This document shows positions 19,682 through 26,991 of a stretch of DNA of 41,465 bases, piece after piece. Both the position numbers and the translations under genes were made by a program. Source of the stretch: CAIOZW01 sp049317725 (lineage in GTDB: Bacteria > Acidobacteriota > Blastocatellia > RBC074). The stretch is from the NCBI GenBank assembly GCA_049317725.1, contig JBMOHS010000009.1:1-41465 (forward strand). The letters run 5' to 3'. Within the stretch, counting starts at the first letter, position 1. Each line of letters begins with the position of its first letter. The notes under the pieces are model-generated. The model was not told the DNA's origin and searched no databases. It worked only from the letters and a program-made list of their open reading frames with translations.

Positions 19682-20272
19682 TTAGAGTCTGGGTGTGACC
19701 AGCCCCGTCTGGTCCTGGTACTTCCCGGACCGGTCGGCATACGAGACATCGCACGGCTCATCCGACTCGAAGAAGGTCACCTGCGCGATTCCTTCGTTGG
19801 CGTAGACGCGGACGGGCAGATCTGCAGAGTTGGAGAACTCGAGGACCAATCGCCCACGCCACCCCGGTTCGAGCGGCGTCGTGTTGACGATTAGCCCGCT
19901 GCGCGCGTAGGTCGATTTCCCCATGCAGAGCCCCAGAATGTTGCGTGGGATCTGAAAGCTCTCGACCGTCACTCCGAGTGCGTAGGAGAGGGGGGGCAGC
20001 AGCCAGTACTGCGAGCCATCCGCCGCTTGCCGGAGGGGGGCTTCGATCAGGGAGCGCTCATCGAAGTTTTTCGGGTCGATCTCCGCGCTGACAATCGGAG
20101 AGAAGACACGGAATCCATCGGCGGCCAAGCGCAGGTCATATCCGAAGGAAGAGACTCCCGCCGAAATGATCCGCCGTCCGTCCACGTACCGGACGAGCTT
20201 CTCCTCGAACGGGGTGATCAGCCCCTCCTCGCGGCACATCTGAATGATCCAGCGATCCGATTTGACGCTCAC
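19682..20272 (-). CDS. dcd: dCTP deaminase
   Basis: Dcd deaminates dCTP to dUTP for thymidylate synthesis; some members also hydrolyse dUTP. The 196-residue protein has the family trimer fold and signatures: GVSSFGYDLRLA (about 39-50), LGLCMGKSTYARSGL (about 113-127, nucleotide binding), TPLEPGWRGRLVLEFSN with the catalytic Glu, and EGIAQVTFFES near the end. From sequence alone I cannot tell the plain deaminase from the bifunctional deaminase-dUTPase. The start is GTG, supported by AAAGGAGG about 10 bp upstream. It is convergent with the helicase operon, 24 bp apart, with no obvious terminator between. A promoter match lies 65 bp upstream. Confidence 0.95.
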   Translation of the reverse strand: MSVKSDRWIIQMCREEGLITPFEEKLVRYVDGRRIISAGVSSFGYDLRLAADGFRVFSPIVSAEIDPKNFDERSLIEAPLRQAADGSQYWLLPPLSYALGVTVESFQIPRNILGLCMGKSTYARSGLIVNTTPLEPGWRGRLVLEFSNSADLPVRVYANEGIAQVTFFESDEPCDVSYADRSGKYQDQTGLVTPRL

Positions 20273-20336
20273 TCTCTTGTGCCTCCTTTGACCTGATTCG
20301 TTGCAGACCCTTGGTTCATCGAAAGGGAACCGGCGC

Positions 20337-20366
20337 AGTGTAGCCGATGGCTTTCCCTGCCCGCAA
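20337..20366 (-). promoter_or_regulatory. Sigma70-type promoter for dcd
   Basis: Minus-strand boxes TTGCGG and TACACT are separated by 18 bp, with the -10 about 65 bp upstream of the dcd GTG. A small perfect hairpin (GCCCGC, AA, GCGGGC at 20358-20371) overlaps the -35 region and could be an operator. Found by eye. Confidence 0.5.
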
Positions 20367-20417
20367 GCGGGCTTCCCATGCCCTCCGCGATTGGGGGGAG
20401 GGAAGCCGCGTCGCTCC

Positions 20418-20447
20418 TTGACTCTCCCCGGATCCGATTTCTATAAT
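20418..20447 (+). promoter_or_regulatory. Strong sigma70-type promoter for HU
   Basis: TTGACT and a perfect TATAAT are separated by 18 bp on the plus strand, about 105 bp upstream of the HU start codon. A short A+T-rich discriminator follows. The strength fits a highly expressed nucleoid protein. It is divergent from the dcd promoter about 50 bp away. Confidence 0.7.
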
Positions 20448-20552
20448 TCTGTCTTCATTTAACGGGACCCAAGCGGACTTCTCCCCTCAAACGGGATGGT
20501 TCGTCGTCATCGACCGCCCGACGCCATCCGTCGGCCCCACCGAGGAAGAGCC

Positions 20553-20837
20553 ATGATCAAGCTGGATATCATCAACAGGGTTGCGGAGAGTACGGGGGTC
20601 CAGAGGAACAAGGCGGAAGAGGCGGTCGAAGTCCTCTTCGAGACGATGAAGGCGGCAATGCAGCGGGGCGAGCGGATCGAGTTGCGCGGGTTTGGCGTTT
20701 TTGTCGTCAAGCCGCGCAAGCGGGGGATCGGCCGGAATCCTCGCACGGGAACCCAGGTGTCGATTCCCGAGGGCAAGACGATTCGCTTCAAGCCCGGAAA
20801 AGATCTGCAGGATCGGGACGCGGAACTCGACGATTGA
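20553..20837 (+). CDS. HU-family DNA-binding protein
   Basis: HU is a small dimeric nucleoid protein that bends DNA. The 94-residue protein has the typical helical body (IKLDIINRVAESTGVQRNKA, then a second helix), the RIELRGFGVF turn, and the DNA-intercalating arm GRNPRTGTQVSIPEGKTIRF with the conserved proline. It ends in an acidic DRDAELDD tail rather than the usual short end. The ATG at 20553 has GAGGAAGAG directly upstream, and the 94-residue length confirms this start; longer in-frame starts add only unrelated residues. It is a single gene driven by its own promoter. IHF-like assignment is possible but HU is more likely. Confidence 0.95.
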   Translation: MIKLDIINRVAESTGVQRNKAEEAVEVLFETMKAAMQRGERIELRGFGVFVVKPRKRGIGRNPRTGTQVSIPEGKTIRFKPGKDLQDRDAELDD

Positions 20838-20887
20838 CAGGCTCGTCTCCCCTCTGACGGCCACCCTCTTCCCGAATGGTGATTCAG

Positions 20888-21248
20888 CGTAATTACTCAC
20901 AGCAAAGAAGGCCGGGAAGTGGGCCGGGCCAACAAGCAATCAACGCCACAGAACTGAAGAGGTCATGGCACCACCGAGGCACAGAGAACACCGAGAAGAA
21001 GATTGGGATGACTTTTGCTTCGGAGCAACCTACGGGTAAATGGTATCAGACAGACAGAGATCACCGAGAAGAAGATTGAGACTCTGGTTTTGCCAACGAA
21101 CGACGAACTTAGACAATCTGGGGTTGTTATCACTAGACCGCGGGATCCCTTGAAGTTTGTCAATGTAGGGAGTAGTTACCTATCTTCTTCTCAGTGAACT
21201 CTGTGGCTCTGTGGTGCAATCATCTCTTCCTCACCGTGAGTAGTTACG
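20888..21248. mobile_element. MITE-like non-coding inverted-repeat element
   Basis: This non-coding stretch has nested inverted repeats. The outer arms (20888-20900 and 21236-21248) are 13 bp with one mismatch, read as GTGAGTARTTACG. The inner 38-nt arms (20968-21005 and 21180-21217) are reverse complements with about six mismatches, built on CACAGAG and GAGAAGAAGAT. A third, direct copy of the inner motif lies at 21053-21078. GAGTAGTTAC also recurs at 21170-21179. No transposase or credible coding frame is inside. The size, symmetry and absence of coding suggest a miniature transposable element or an intergenic repeat family. No clear target-site duplication was seen. Confidence 0.6.
21053..21078 (+). 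repeat. Third copy of the CACAGAG/GAGAAGAAGATTG repeat
   Basis: These 26 nt match 20980-21005 in the left inner arm at all but two positions, in the same orientation, 73 bp downstream. It shows the repeat family is present three times in 250 bp, twice direct and once inverted. Confidence 0.7.
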
Positions 21249-21323
21249 ATTCGGCTTGGTCTGCCAGTCTGTGCTCCGCCCAGCCAGTCTCCTCCCCGTG
21301 AGAAGTCGATCGAGGACTGCATC

Positions 21324-22544
21324 GTGATTCCATCCCTGCGTCAACGGTTCAATACTGCGTTCAGTGACGATCGCTACCATCGATTTCTTCAGGCTCTCGA
21401 AGCCGAGGTCGGAGCGAAGGTCGAGTTTCGCGTCAGTGAGACACCGGTCTTTCTGCCAGCCTCCCTCGTCGAGGAGATGGTGGCCGCCTCACGGTCGATC
21501 GTTGCCCAGCTCAACACGCCGGCCTATCGCGCCGAGTCGGCTCGCTCCATTCCACCCGCCTTCGATGTGCCGAACGAAGGAGACCATCCCCACTTCGTCC
21601 AAGTCGATTTTGCCCTCGTCTGGGATGAAGAGGCGGAGCGGGTCGTACCCCGCTTGATCGAGCTGCAGGGGTGCGCCTCCCTCCACGCCTTCCAGTTTCT
21701 GCTGGCCAAGGCCTACCGCGAGCAGTTCGATCTGGGCCCCCCCAGCGGACTGGCCAATCTGCTCGAGGGCTTGACCGACGAGGCCTACCTCGAGCAGTTC
21801 CGGCGCGTCGTCCTCCGTGGACACGATCCGGCCGAGGTGATTCTGCTCGAGATCGATCCGTTGCGGCAGAAGACCTATCCTGACTTTGCCGCGACGCGGC
21901 GACTGCTTGGAGTCGAATACGTCTGCGTGACCGAGGTGATTCAGCGGGGGCGAAAGCTCTTCTACCGTCGCCAAGGGCAGGAAGTAGAGATCCGGCGGAT
22001 CTACAATCGGGCGATCATCGACGAGCTGGTGCGCAAGGGGGTGACACCCTCGTTCGATCTGCGCGCAGATCTGGCGGTCGAGTGGGCGGGACACCCCAAC
22101 TGGTATTTCCGCTGGAGCAAGTTTTCCCTGCCCAGCCTGCGCCATCCGACCGTGCCCCGAGCCTGGTTTCTCGATCAGTTGCCGGAGACACCGTCCGACC
22201 TTGAGAACTTTGTCCTCAAACCGCTCTTCTCGTTTGCCGGGCTGGGGGTGCGGATCGACGTCCAACCGGCCGATCTGGCGGCCATTCCGGCGACGGAGAG
22301 AGGGGATTACCTCCTGCAGGAGAAGGTGGCCTATCACCCCTTGATCGAGACGCCGGACGAGCCGAGCAAGGTCGAGGTGCGCGTCATGCTCTTCTGGCCC
22401 GAGGGAGTGACGGACCCAATTCCAGTGACGACCCTCATCCGGCTCGGGAAGGGGGCGATGATGGGCGTCGACTTCAATCGCAATCGGACGTGGGTTGGCT
22501 CCTCCGCCGCCTTTTTCGAGACCGCTGGTTTCGGTGGAGAGTGA
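21324..22544 (+). CDS. ATP-grasp-like protein of unknown function
   Basis: The 406-residue cytosolic protein has no signal peptide. Its middle and C-terminal parts look like an ATP-grasp ligase fold. NFVLKPLFSFAGLGVRIDV (about 294-312) resembles the ATP-binding lysine and glycine loop, YLLQEKV is the typical hinge with Gln-Glu, and KVEVRVMLFW followed by GVDFNRNRTWVG resembles the metal-binding end. The N-terminal half has RLIELQGCASLHAFQFLLAKAY, reminiscent of glutathionylspermidine-synthase-type ligases. I cannot name a substrate. The GTG start at 21324 has GAGGA 9 bp upstream. The ruvX start lies 6 bp after its stop, so it is probably co-transcribed with ruvX and mltG. The MITE-like element lies immediately upstream. 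Confidence 0.6.
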   Translation: MIPSLRQRFNTAFSDDRYHRFLQALEAEVGAKVEFRVSETPVFLPASLVEEMVAASRSIVAQLNTPAYRAESARSIPPAFDVPNEGDHPHFVQVDFALVWDEEAERVVPRLIELQGCASLHAFQFLLAKAYREQFDLGPPSGLANLLEGLTDEAYLEQFRRVVLRGHDPAEVILLEIDPLRQKTYPDFAATRRLLGVEYVCVTEVIQRGRKLFYRRQGQEVEIRRIYNRAIIDELVRKGVTPSFDLRADLAVEWAGHPNWYFRWSKFSLPSLRHPTVPRAWFLDQLPETPSDLENFVLKPLFSFAGLGVRIDVQPADLAAIPATERGDYLLQEKVAYHPLIETPDEPSKVEVRVMLFWPEGVTDPIPVTTLIRLGKGAMMGVDFNRNRTWVGSSAAFFETAGFGGE

Positions 22545-22550
22545 TTTCCG

Positions 22551-23042
22551 ATGCGGGTCTTGGCGATCGACTATGGGGTGAAAGGGATCGGGGTTGCGAT
22601 CACCGACGAACTGCAGTGGACCATCCGTCCACTGCCGACGATCCGGCGGCGGGGACGTACCGGCCCGATCGATCCGGTGGCCGAGATTCAATCGCTGGTG
22701 GCAGAACATGAGGTCGGGACGGTCGTGCTCGGCTGGCCGCTGCGGATGGATGGTGGCCGTGGAGAGGCGGCACAACGGGTCGAACGATTGGCGGAGCGCT
22801 TGCGAGCAGCACTCTCCCTCCCGGTCGTGCTCGTCGATGAGCGGTTGACCTCGCGGGAAGCCGACGCCCGACTGCGCAATTCCGGCGCGACCCGTGACGA
22901 GCGCCGCCGCCATTCCGACGCCCTTGCCGCTGTCGTCATCCTCGAGGACTACCTCGCCGCCCAGGCGATGGCCTCGCCTCCGACGAGCCCTTTCCGTCCC
23001 GAAGCGGATCTCCAACCAGAATCAGAAGAGGAGTGGGCATGA
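22551..23042 (+). CDS. ruvX: RuvX/YqgF, putative Holliday-junction resolvase-like nuclease
   Basis: YqgF is an RNase H-fold nuclease involved in processing 16S rRNA 5' ends and proposed as a Holliday-junction resolvase. The 163-residue protein shows the first acidic motif in LAIDYGVKGIGVA (Asp about 7), VVLGWPLRMDGGRG, DERLTSREA with the conserved Glu, and HSDALAAVVILEDYL with the last Asp. The C-terminal 25 residues are an acidic low-complexity extension. It lies 6 bp after the ATP-grasp-like gene, and its stop overlaps the mltG ATG in an ATGA, so the two are translationally coupled. ruvX beside mltG is a widespread gene order. Confidence 0.93.
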   Translation: MRVLAIDYGVKGIGVAITDELQWTIRPLPTIRRRGRTGPIDPVAEIQSLVAEHEVGTVVLGWPLRMDGGRGEAAQRVERLAERLRAALSLPVVLVDERLTSREADARLRNSGATRDERRRHSDALAAVVILEDYLAAQAMASPPTSPFRPEADLQPESEEEWA

Positions 23043-24145
23043 GCGCATCGAGCTGGCGGAATGTCGGGCAGAAGGTCGGCCGGGCAGGGAACCCTGTGGA
23101 AAGTGGGCGGGTTCTTCTCGGCCTGCTCTTTCTCCTTGTGCTGGTCTTTGGGGCCTTTTATTGGGTCCGGGATCAGGTCACACGTCCGGTGGCCCATCCG
23201 GCGCAGGATCGAACCATCTCGATCGTCATCGGCACTTCACGGCAGCAGATTCTGCGCCAGTTGCGACGTGAAGGGGTGCTCGACACCGACTGGCCGCTGC
23301 GGTTGTGGCTGGCCCTCTTCGATCGCCGGATGGTGCTCAAGGCGGGTGACTACCGCTTTCCCACGCCAATCTCCGCCCTGCAGGTACTAGAACGGATGGA
23401 GCGGGGGCAGGTGGTGACCCGCAGCCTGACGATCCCGGAGGGCTTCAACCGCTTCGACATTGCCCGCCTGCTGGCGGGATTGGAGGGAACCGCCGAGCCG
23501 CCTGTCGCCGAGCCCTCGACCCTCCTGCCTCTCTTCGATCGGGTCTCGCTGATTGCGGACCTCGATCCAGCGGCGGAGAACCTCGAAGGATACCTCTTTC
23601 CGGATACCTACGAGTATTCGGCAACGACGACACGTGTCCAGTTGGTCGAGGCGATGGCGCGCCGCTTCCGCCAAGTCTTCACTGACCAGATGCGGCAGCG
23701 GGCCGGTGAGATGGCCCTCTCCACCCGCCAAGTCGTGACACTGGCCTCGTTGGTCGAGAAGGAGGCCCAGCTCGACCGTGAACGGGAGTTGATCTCCGCG
23801 GTCTTTCATCGTCGCCTGCGCGAAGGGGTGCCGCTCGGCTGTGATCCGACGGTGATCTATGCCGCGCTGCTCGCGGACCGCTATCGCGGCAAGATCTACC
23901 GCAGCGACCTCGATCGCCAAAGCCCCTACAACACCTACCTCGTCCGAGGGCTCCCACCAGGACCGATTGCCTCCCCTGGTCGTCGCTCCCTCGAAGCGAC
24001 CCTCTCTCCCGCCCCCGTCGATTATCTCTACTTTGTTGTCGACGCCACCCGCAAGGACGGTTCTCACGTCTTCTCGACGACCTCCGCCAACCACGAAGCG
24101 GCCGTCCGTCGTCTCCGCGAGGCAGAACGAGCCGCCAACCGCTAA
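23039..24145 (+). CDS. mltG: MltG, endolytic murein transglycosylase
   Basis: MltG cleaves nascent glycan strands at the inner membrane and so sets peptidoglycan chain length. The 368-residue protein has a short cytoplasmic N-terminus, one transmembrane helix (about 23-42, LLGLLFLLVLVFGAFYWV), a LysM-like region (about 55-130) and the YceG catalytic domain. The catalytic glutamate is in TLASLVEKEAQ (about 240), followed by CDPTVIYA and SPYNTYLVRGLPPGPIASPG. The end carries YLYFVVDA and HVFSTTSANHEAAV, both family signatures. I chose the ATG at 23039, overlapping the ruvX stop by 4 bp with GAGGAG 7 bp upstream; a GTG two codons earlier is possible. Confidence 0.95.
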   Translation: MSASSWRNVGQKVGRAGNPVESGRVLLGLLFLLVLVFGAFYWVRDQVTRPVAHPAQDRTISIVIGTSRQQILRQLRREGVLDTDWPLRLWLALFDRRMVLKAGDYRFPTPISALQVLERMERGQVVTRSLTIPEGFNRFDIARLLAGLEGTAEPPVAEPSTLLPLFDRVSLIADLDPAAENLEGYLFPDTYEYSATTTRVQLVEAMARRFRQVFTDQMRQRAGEMALSTRQVVTLASLVEKEAQLDRERELISAVFHRRLREGVPLGCDPTVIYAALLADRYRGKIYRSDLDRQSPYNTYLVRGLPPGPIASPGRRSLEATLSPAPVDYLYFVVDATRKDGSHVFSTTSANHEAAVRRLREAERAANR

Positions 24146-24177
24146 CCCTGCCGCTCCTCTGCTTGGGGGAACCTGCT

Positions 24178-24207
24178 TTGCGTTCCCCGTCGCTCGTTCC
24201 GTATACT
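24178..24207 (+). promoter_or_regulatory. Sigma70-type promoter before queD
   Basis: TTGCGT and TATACT are separated by 18 bp, with the -10 about 27 bp upstream of the queD ATG and the GAAGGAGGGG ribosome-binding site in between. The short leader leaves no room for a preQ1 riboswitch. Found by eye. Confidence 0.6.
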
Positions 24208-24233
24208 GTCGAGCGAAGGAGGGGAAACGACCG

Positions 24234-24614
24234 ATGCCAAGACATGAAGTGATGATCGAGATGGGCTTCTCATCCGCGCACGCATTGCGCGGATACCAGG
24301 GCAAGTGTGAAAACACGCACGGCCATAACTATCGCGTCGAGGTCCATGTCCGCGGTGAGCAGCTCAATCACATCGGCCTGCTGATCGACTTCAAGGAACT
24401 CAAGGCGGCAACCCGCAAGGTGGTCGACTACCTCGACCACAAGAATATCAACGATCTGCCTCCCTTCGACGCCGAGGTCAACCCATCGGCCGAGGAGATG
24501 GCCGTCTATTTCTACAAGGAAGTCAGCCGCGAGATCGACGATGCTCGCGTCCAGGTCTACAAGGTTCGTGTCTGGGAGACAGATACCTGCGTGGCCACCT
24601 ACCTGGTCGACTGA
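24234..24614 (+). CDS. queD: 6-carboxytetrahydropterin synthase (QueD/PTPS family)
   Basis: QueD converts 7,8-dihydroneopterin triphosphate to 6-carboxy-5,6,7,8-tetrahydropterin, an early step of queuosine synthesis; paralogues act as 6-pyruvoyl-tetrahydropterin synthases. The 126-residue protein keeps the zinc ligands His16 (SSAH), His29 and His31 (THGHNY), the catalytic Cys25 (KCENTHGH), the D-H pair in DYLDHKNIND, and the C-terminal Glu in VWETDTCVATY. The ATG has a strong upstream ribosome-binding site. No other queuosine genes are in the window, so substrate choice rests on the family motif CxxxHGH. A small unknown gene follows 28 bp downstream. Confidence 0.9.
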   Translation: MPRHEVMIEMGFSSAHALRGYQGKCENTHGHNYRVEVHVRGEQLNHIGLLIDFKELKAATRKVVDYLDHKNINDLPPFDAEVNPSAEEMAVYFYKEVSREIDDARVQVYKVRVWETDTCVATYLVD

Positions 24615-24642
24615 GTGCGCAACAGAGGAGAGGGGGATCGAG

Positions 24643-24921
24643 ATGTCACAAGCACAGGAACCGAAGCCGATCAATCCGGTCAATCTGCTGATCGACACGT
24701 TCTGGGCGCTGATGCCAGAAAAGACGGCCAACGAGGTCGCTGAGGTCAAGCGGATGGTCCTGGGGAGCATTCGACAAACGGTCGATTTTTTCGTTACCAA
24801 GGAGCTGGAGTGGACCGATCGCCACCTTGAGAACGCGCGGCGGATGCGCGAGCAGTACCGGTCGTCAGCCCCCGCCAATGAATCGACCGCACCGACCGGT
24901 GCTAGTCAGGAGGGTGTCTGA
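24643..24921 (+). CDS. Conserved-looking small helical protein, function unknown
   Basis: This 92-residue protein is not one I recognise. Its ATG has GGAGAGGGGG a few bases upstream, and codon use resembles its neighbours. It has a polar N-terminus, a hydrophobic segment INPVNLLIDTFWALMP (about 10-25), then a charged, probably helical body (EVAEVKRMVLGSIRQTVDFF, then ELEWTDRHLENARRMREQY) and a disordered Ser/Pro/Thr tail. There is no signal peptide, cysteine pair or known motif. It lies 28 bp after queD and 70 bp before the chosen thiO start, on the same strand. The helical pattern suggests a small oligomerising or peripheral-membrane protein, but this is inference. Confidence 0.65.
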   Translation: MSQAQEPKPINPVNLLIDTFWALMPEKTANEVAEVKRMVLGSIRQTVDFFVTKELEWTDRHLENARRMREQYRSSAPANESTAPTGASQEGV

Positions 24922-24991
24922 CCTTCGGGCGGATGTCACCCTTCTCAACCGGTCCTCAAGTCGACGAAGACCGACAGCAGAGCAGAAGAAG

Positions 24992-26152
24992 ATGAAGAGT
25001 GGAAGAGATGTGGTCGTCGTCGGCGGAGGGCTGATCGGTACCGCCACTGCTTGGCGACTGGCGTTGCGGGGGTTGCGTGTCACCCTCATCGAGCGGGGGA
25101 GTCCCGGGCGCGAGGCGACTTGGGCCGCCGGGGGGATGCTGGCCCCGCTCTCCGAGGCCGATCAGGATGACGCCTTTCTCCGCCTTACCCGGGAGAGCCT
25201 GCGCGCCTACCCCGCCTTTGTTGCCGAGGTGGAGCAGGCTAGTGGTCTGCAGGTGGAGTATCGGCCTGAAGGTACGCTCTATCTCGTTCTCAGCGACGCG
25301 GATGAAGAGGAGCTGACGCACCGCTGGGCGTGGCAACAGAAGGCTGGACTGCCCGTCGCGCGACTCTCCGCCAAAGAGGTCCTCGAACTGGAACCGGGCC
25401 TTAACCCAGCCGTCCGCTGGGGTCTTCTCTTTCCAGAGGATCACCAAGTCAACAACCGTCGGCTGGGCGAGGCGGTGGCGTTAGCGGCGCGACGGGTTGG
25501 GGTGGAGATGATGGTCGAGACGACCGTCCGTTGCCTCCTCACCGAGTGTTCCGCGGGTCAGGCCCGCATCACCGGCGTCGAGACAGACCGGGGCCCGATC
25601 CATGCTTCGACTGTGCTTCTCGCCGCAGGGGCCTGGAGTGGCCAACTGCTCGAACGGATTGTGCCGGCCTATCGTGTCGAACCAGTACGGGGCCAGATGG
25701 TCTCCCTTGAAATGCCGACCGTCCCGCTCCGGCACGTGGTCTACTCAGCCCGAGGCTATCTCGTCCCCCGCCTCGGGGGGCACCTCATCGCTGGTTCGAC
25801 GACGGAGCGCGTCGGCTATGATCGCCGCGTGACCGCTGGTGGGCTGGCCTCCATTCTCGACATCGGACGCGAAATTCTGCCCGCCATTGCCCACCAGCCG
25901 ATTCTCGAGATCTGGGCCGGTCTGCGACCCTGCTCGGAAGACGGCTGGCCCATCCTCGGCCCGGACCCAACCATTGCGGGGCTCTTCCACGCGACTGGCC
26001 ACTACCGTAATGGCATCCTTCTCACGCCAATCACCGCAGAAGCATTGACCGGAATGATCACTCAAGGTGATGCCGCGGCCTTACTGGCCCCCTTCAGCCC
26101 CTCACGACTGACCCGTCTGTCAGGCCTGCCTGCTGCCGTACCCAGTCTCTAA
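24992..26152 (+). CDS. thiO: Glycine oxidase ThiO
   Basis: ThiO is a DAO-family flavoenzyme oxidising glycine to the imine used to build the thiazole of thiamine in bacteria with the ThiO route. The 386-residue protein starts with the dinucleotide-binding motif VVVVGGGLIGTATAWRLA and ERG at the end of strand two. It has the family segment REATWAAGGMLAPLSEAD and a C-terminal GLRPCSEDGWPILGP followed by HATGHYRNGILLTPITAEAL, which is diagnostic. I chose the ATG at 24992 just before the Rossmann fold; the frame stays open upstream and overlaps the preceding gene. No thiG, thiS or other thiamine gene is nearby. Confidence 0.9.
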   Translation: MKSGRDVVVVGGGLIGTATAWRLALRGLRVTLIERGSPGREATWAAGGMLAPLSEADQDDAFLRLTRESLRAYPAFVAEVEQASGLQVEYRPEGTLYLVLSDADEEELTHRWAWQQKAGLPVARLSAKEVLELEPGLNPAVRWGLLFPEDHQVNNRRLGEAVALAARRVGVEMMVETTVRCLLTECSAGQARITGVETDRGPIHASTVLLAAGAWSGQLLERIVPAYRVEPVRGQMVSLEMPTVPLRHVVYSARGYLVPRLGGHLIAGSTTERVGYDRRVTAGGLASILDIGREILPAIAHQPILEIWAGLRPCSEDGWPILGPDPTIAGLFHATGHYRNGILLTPITAEALTGMITQGDAAALLAPFSPSRLTRLSGLPAAVPSL

Positions 26153-26166
26153 GCCTCTCGTTGCGG

Positions 26167-26796
26167 TCATTTGGCGGACCCGCCACGATCCCGGTAGCGC
26201 CGCCACCGAAAGAGGCCAACGAGGGTCTTGGCGTCCTCGATCGTCTCGGCGTCGATCATCGCTTCGATCTCCTCCCAACTGAAGGCGCGAACCTCATAGA
26301 CCACTTCGCCGATATCGAGCGCGGCGGCCTCTGGCCGTAGCTGGCGCGCCAGAAAGAGGTAGATGCGCTCGTCGCTGCTTCCGGGCATGGCATAGCACGA
26401 CCCCAGCGCGATCATCTCTTCGGCGCGGTACCCTGTCTCTTCGAGGAGCTCACGGTGGGCACAGGCCGCCGGTGATTCGGTCGCGACCATTCGCCCCTCC
26501 GGTGTCTCCCGCCCGGCGAGGGTGCCAGCCGGCAACTCCCAGAGTGCCCGGTCTGCTGGATAGCGGTACTGGCGGAGCAGCAACACTCGCCCATCCACCT
26601 CTTCCGGAACGATGACGCAGATGCCGGGATGGCGAATCGCTCCTCGCGTCACCACCTCTCCCGTCGTCTCTTGCCGGATCGTCTCCCGGTTGAGGATCCA
26701 ACGCAACTCCTCCCCGTGCTTCGAAGGTCGTGCTTCGCGATAGGCTGTTTCGACCGCCAGCCACGTAAATCCACTCTTCTCCTTCCCGCTGCTCAT
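26167..26796 (-). CDS. Nudix hydrolase, ADP-ribose pyrophosphatase type
   Basis: This enzyme probably hydrolyses ADP-ribose or another nucleoside diphosphate sugar. The 209-residue protein has a typical N-terminal strand region (RETIRQETTGEVVTRGAIRHP), RVLLLRQYRYPADRALWELPAGTL and an intact Nudix box reading G-RMVAT-E-SPAACAH-RELLEETGY. Between PAGTL and the Nudix glycine there are about ten more residues than usual (AGRETPEGRMVAT), a small loop insertion. After the box comes MPGSSDERIYLFLAR, as in ADP-ribose pyrophosphatases. The ATG at 26794-26796 has a GGGAGGGAG upstream; the frame extends 63 residues further without similarity. It is convergent with thiO, 14 bp apart. Confidence 0.88.
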   Translation of the reverse strand: MSSGKEKSGFTWLAVETAYREARPSKHGEELRWILNRETIRQETTGEVVTRGAIRHPGICVIVPEEVDGRVLLLRQYRYPADRALWELPAGTLAGRETPEGRMVATESPAACAHRELLEETGYRAEEMIALGSCYAMPGSSDERIYLFLARQLRPEAAALDIGEVVYEVRAFSWEEIEAMIDAETIEDAKTLVGLFRWRRYRDRGGSAK

Positions 26797-26991
26797 TCTG
26801 TAACTCCCTCCCACTTCTGACACATGTCTCCTCGGGTAGTTTACCCGTTGCAAAGGCATCTGATATGTCTTTGCCTGAGATCCGTGAACCTGGGCCTCAC
26901 TTCTTGACGTACATTTCTTCCCGGGGACAATGGCTCTGGTTGAATGGTTCACGAGAGGGCTGGATCCCTCCTTGATCAACGTCAACCAAAT

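Noticed and set aside
20968..21217. The repeats downstream of HU as a CRISPR array
   Set aside because: Only three imperfect copies, one inverted, with irregular spacing; this is an inverted-repeat element instead.
21489..23015. Minus-strand open frame of about 508 codons opposite the ATP-grasp-like gene and ruvX
   Set aside because: Composition is that of an antisense shadow, and the plus-strand frames carry clear motifs and ribosome-binding sites.
24148..24233. preQ1 or other riboswitch upstream of queD
   Set aside because: The candidate promoter leaves a leader of only about 20 bases and no aptamer-like sequence was seen.
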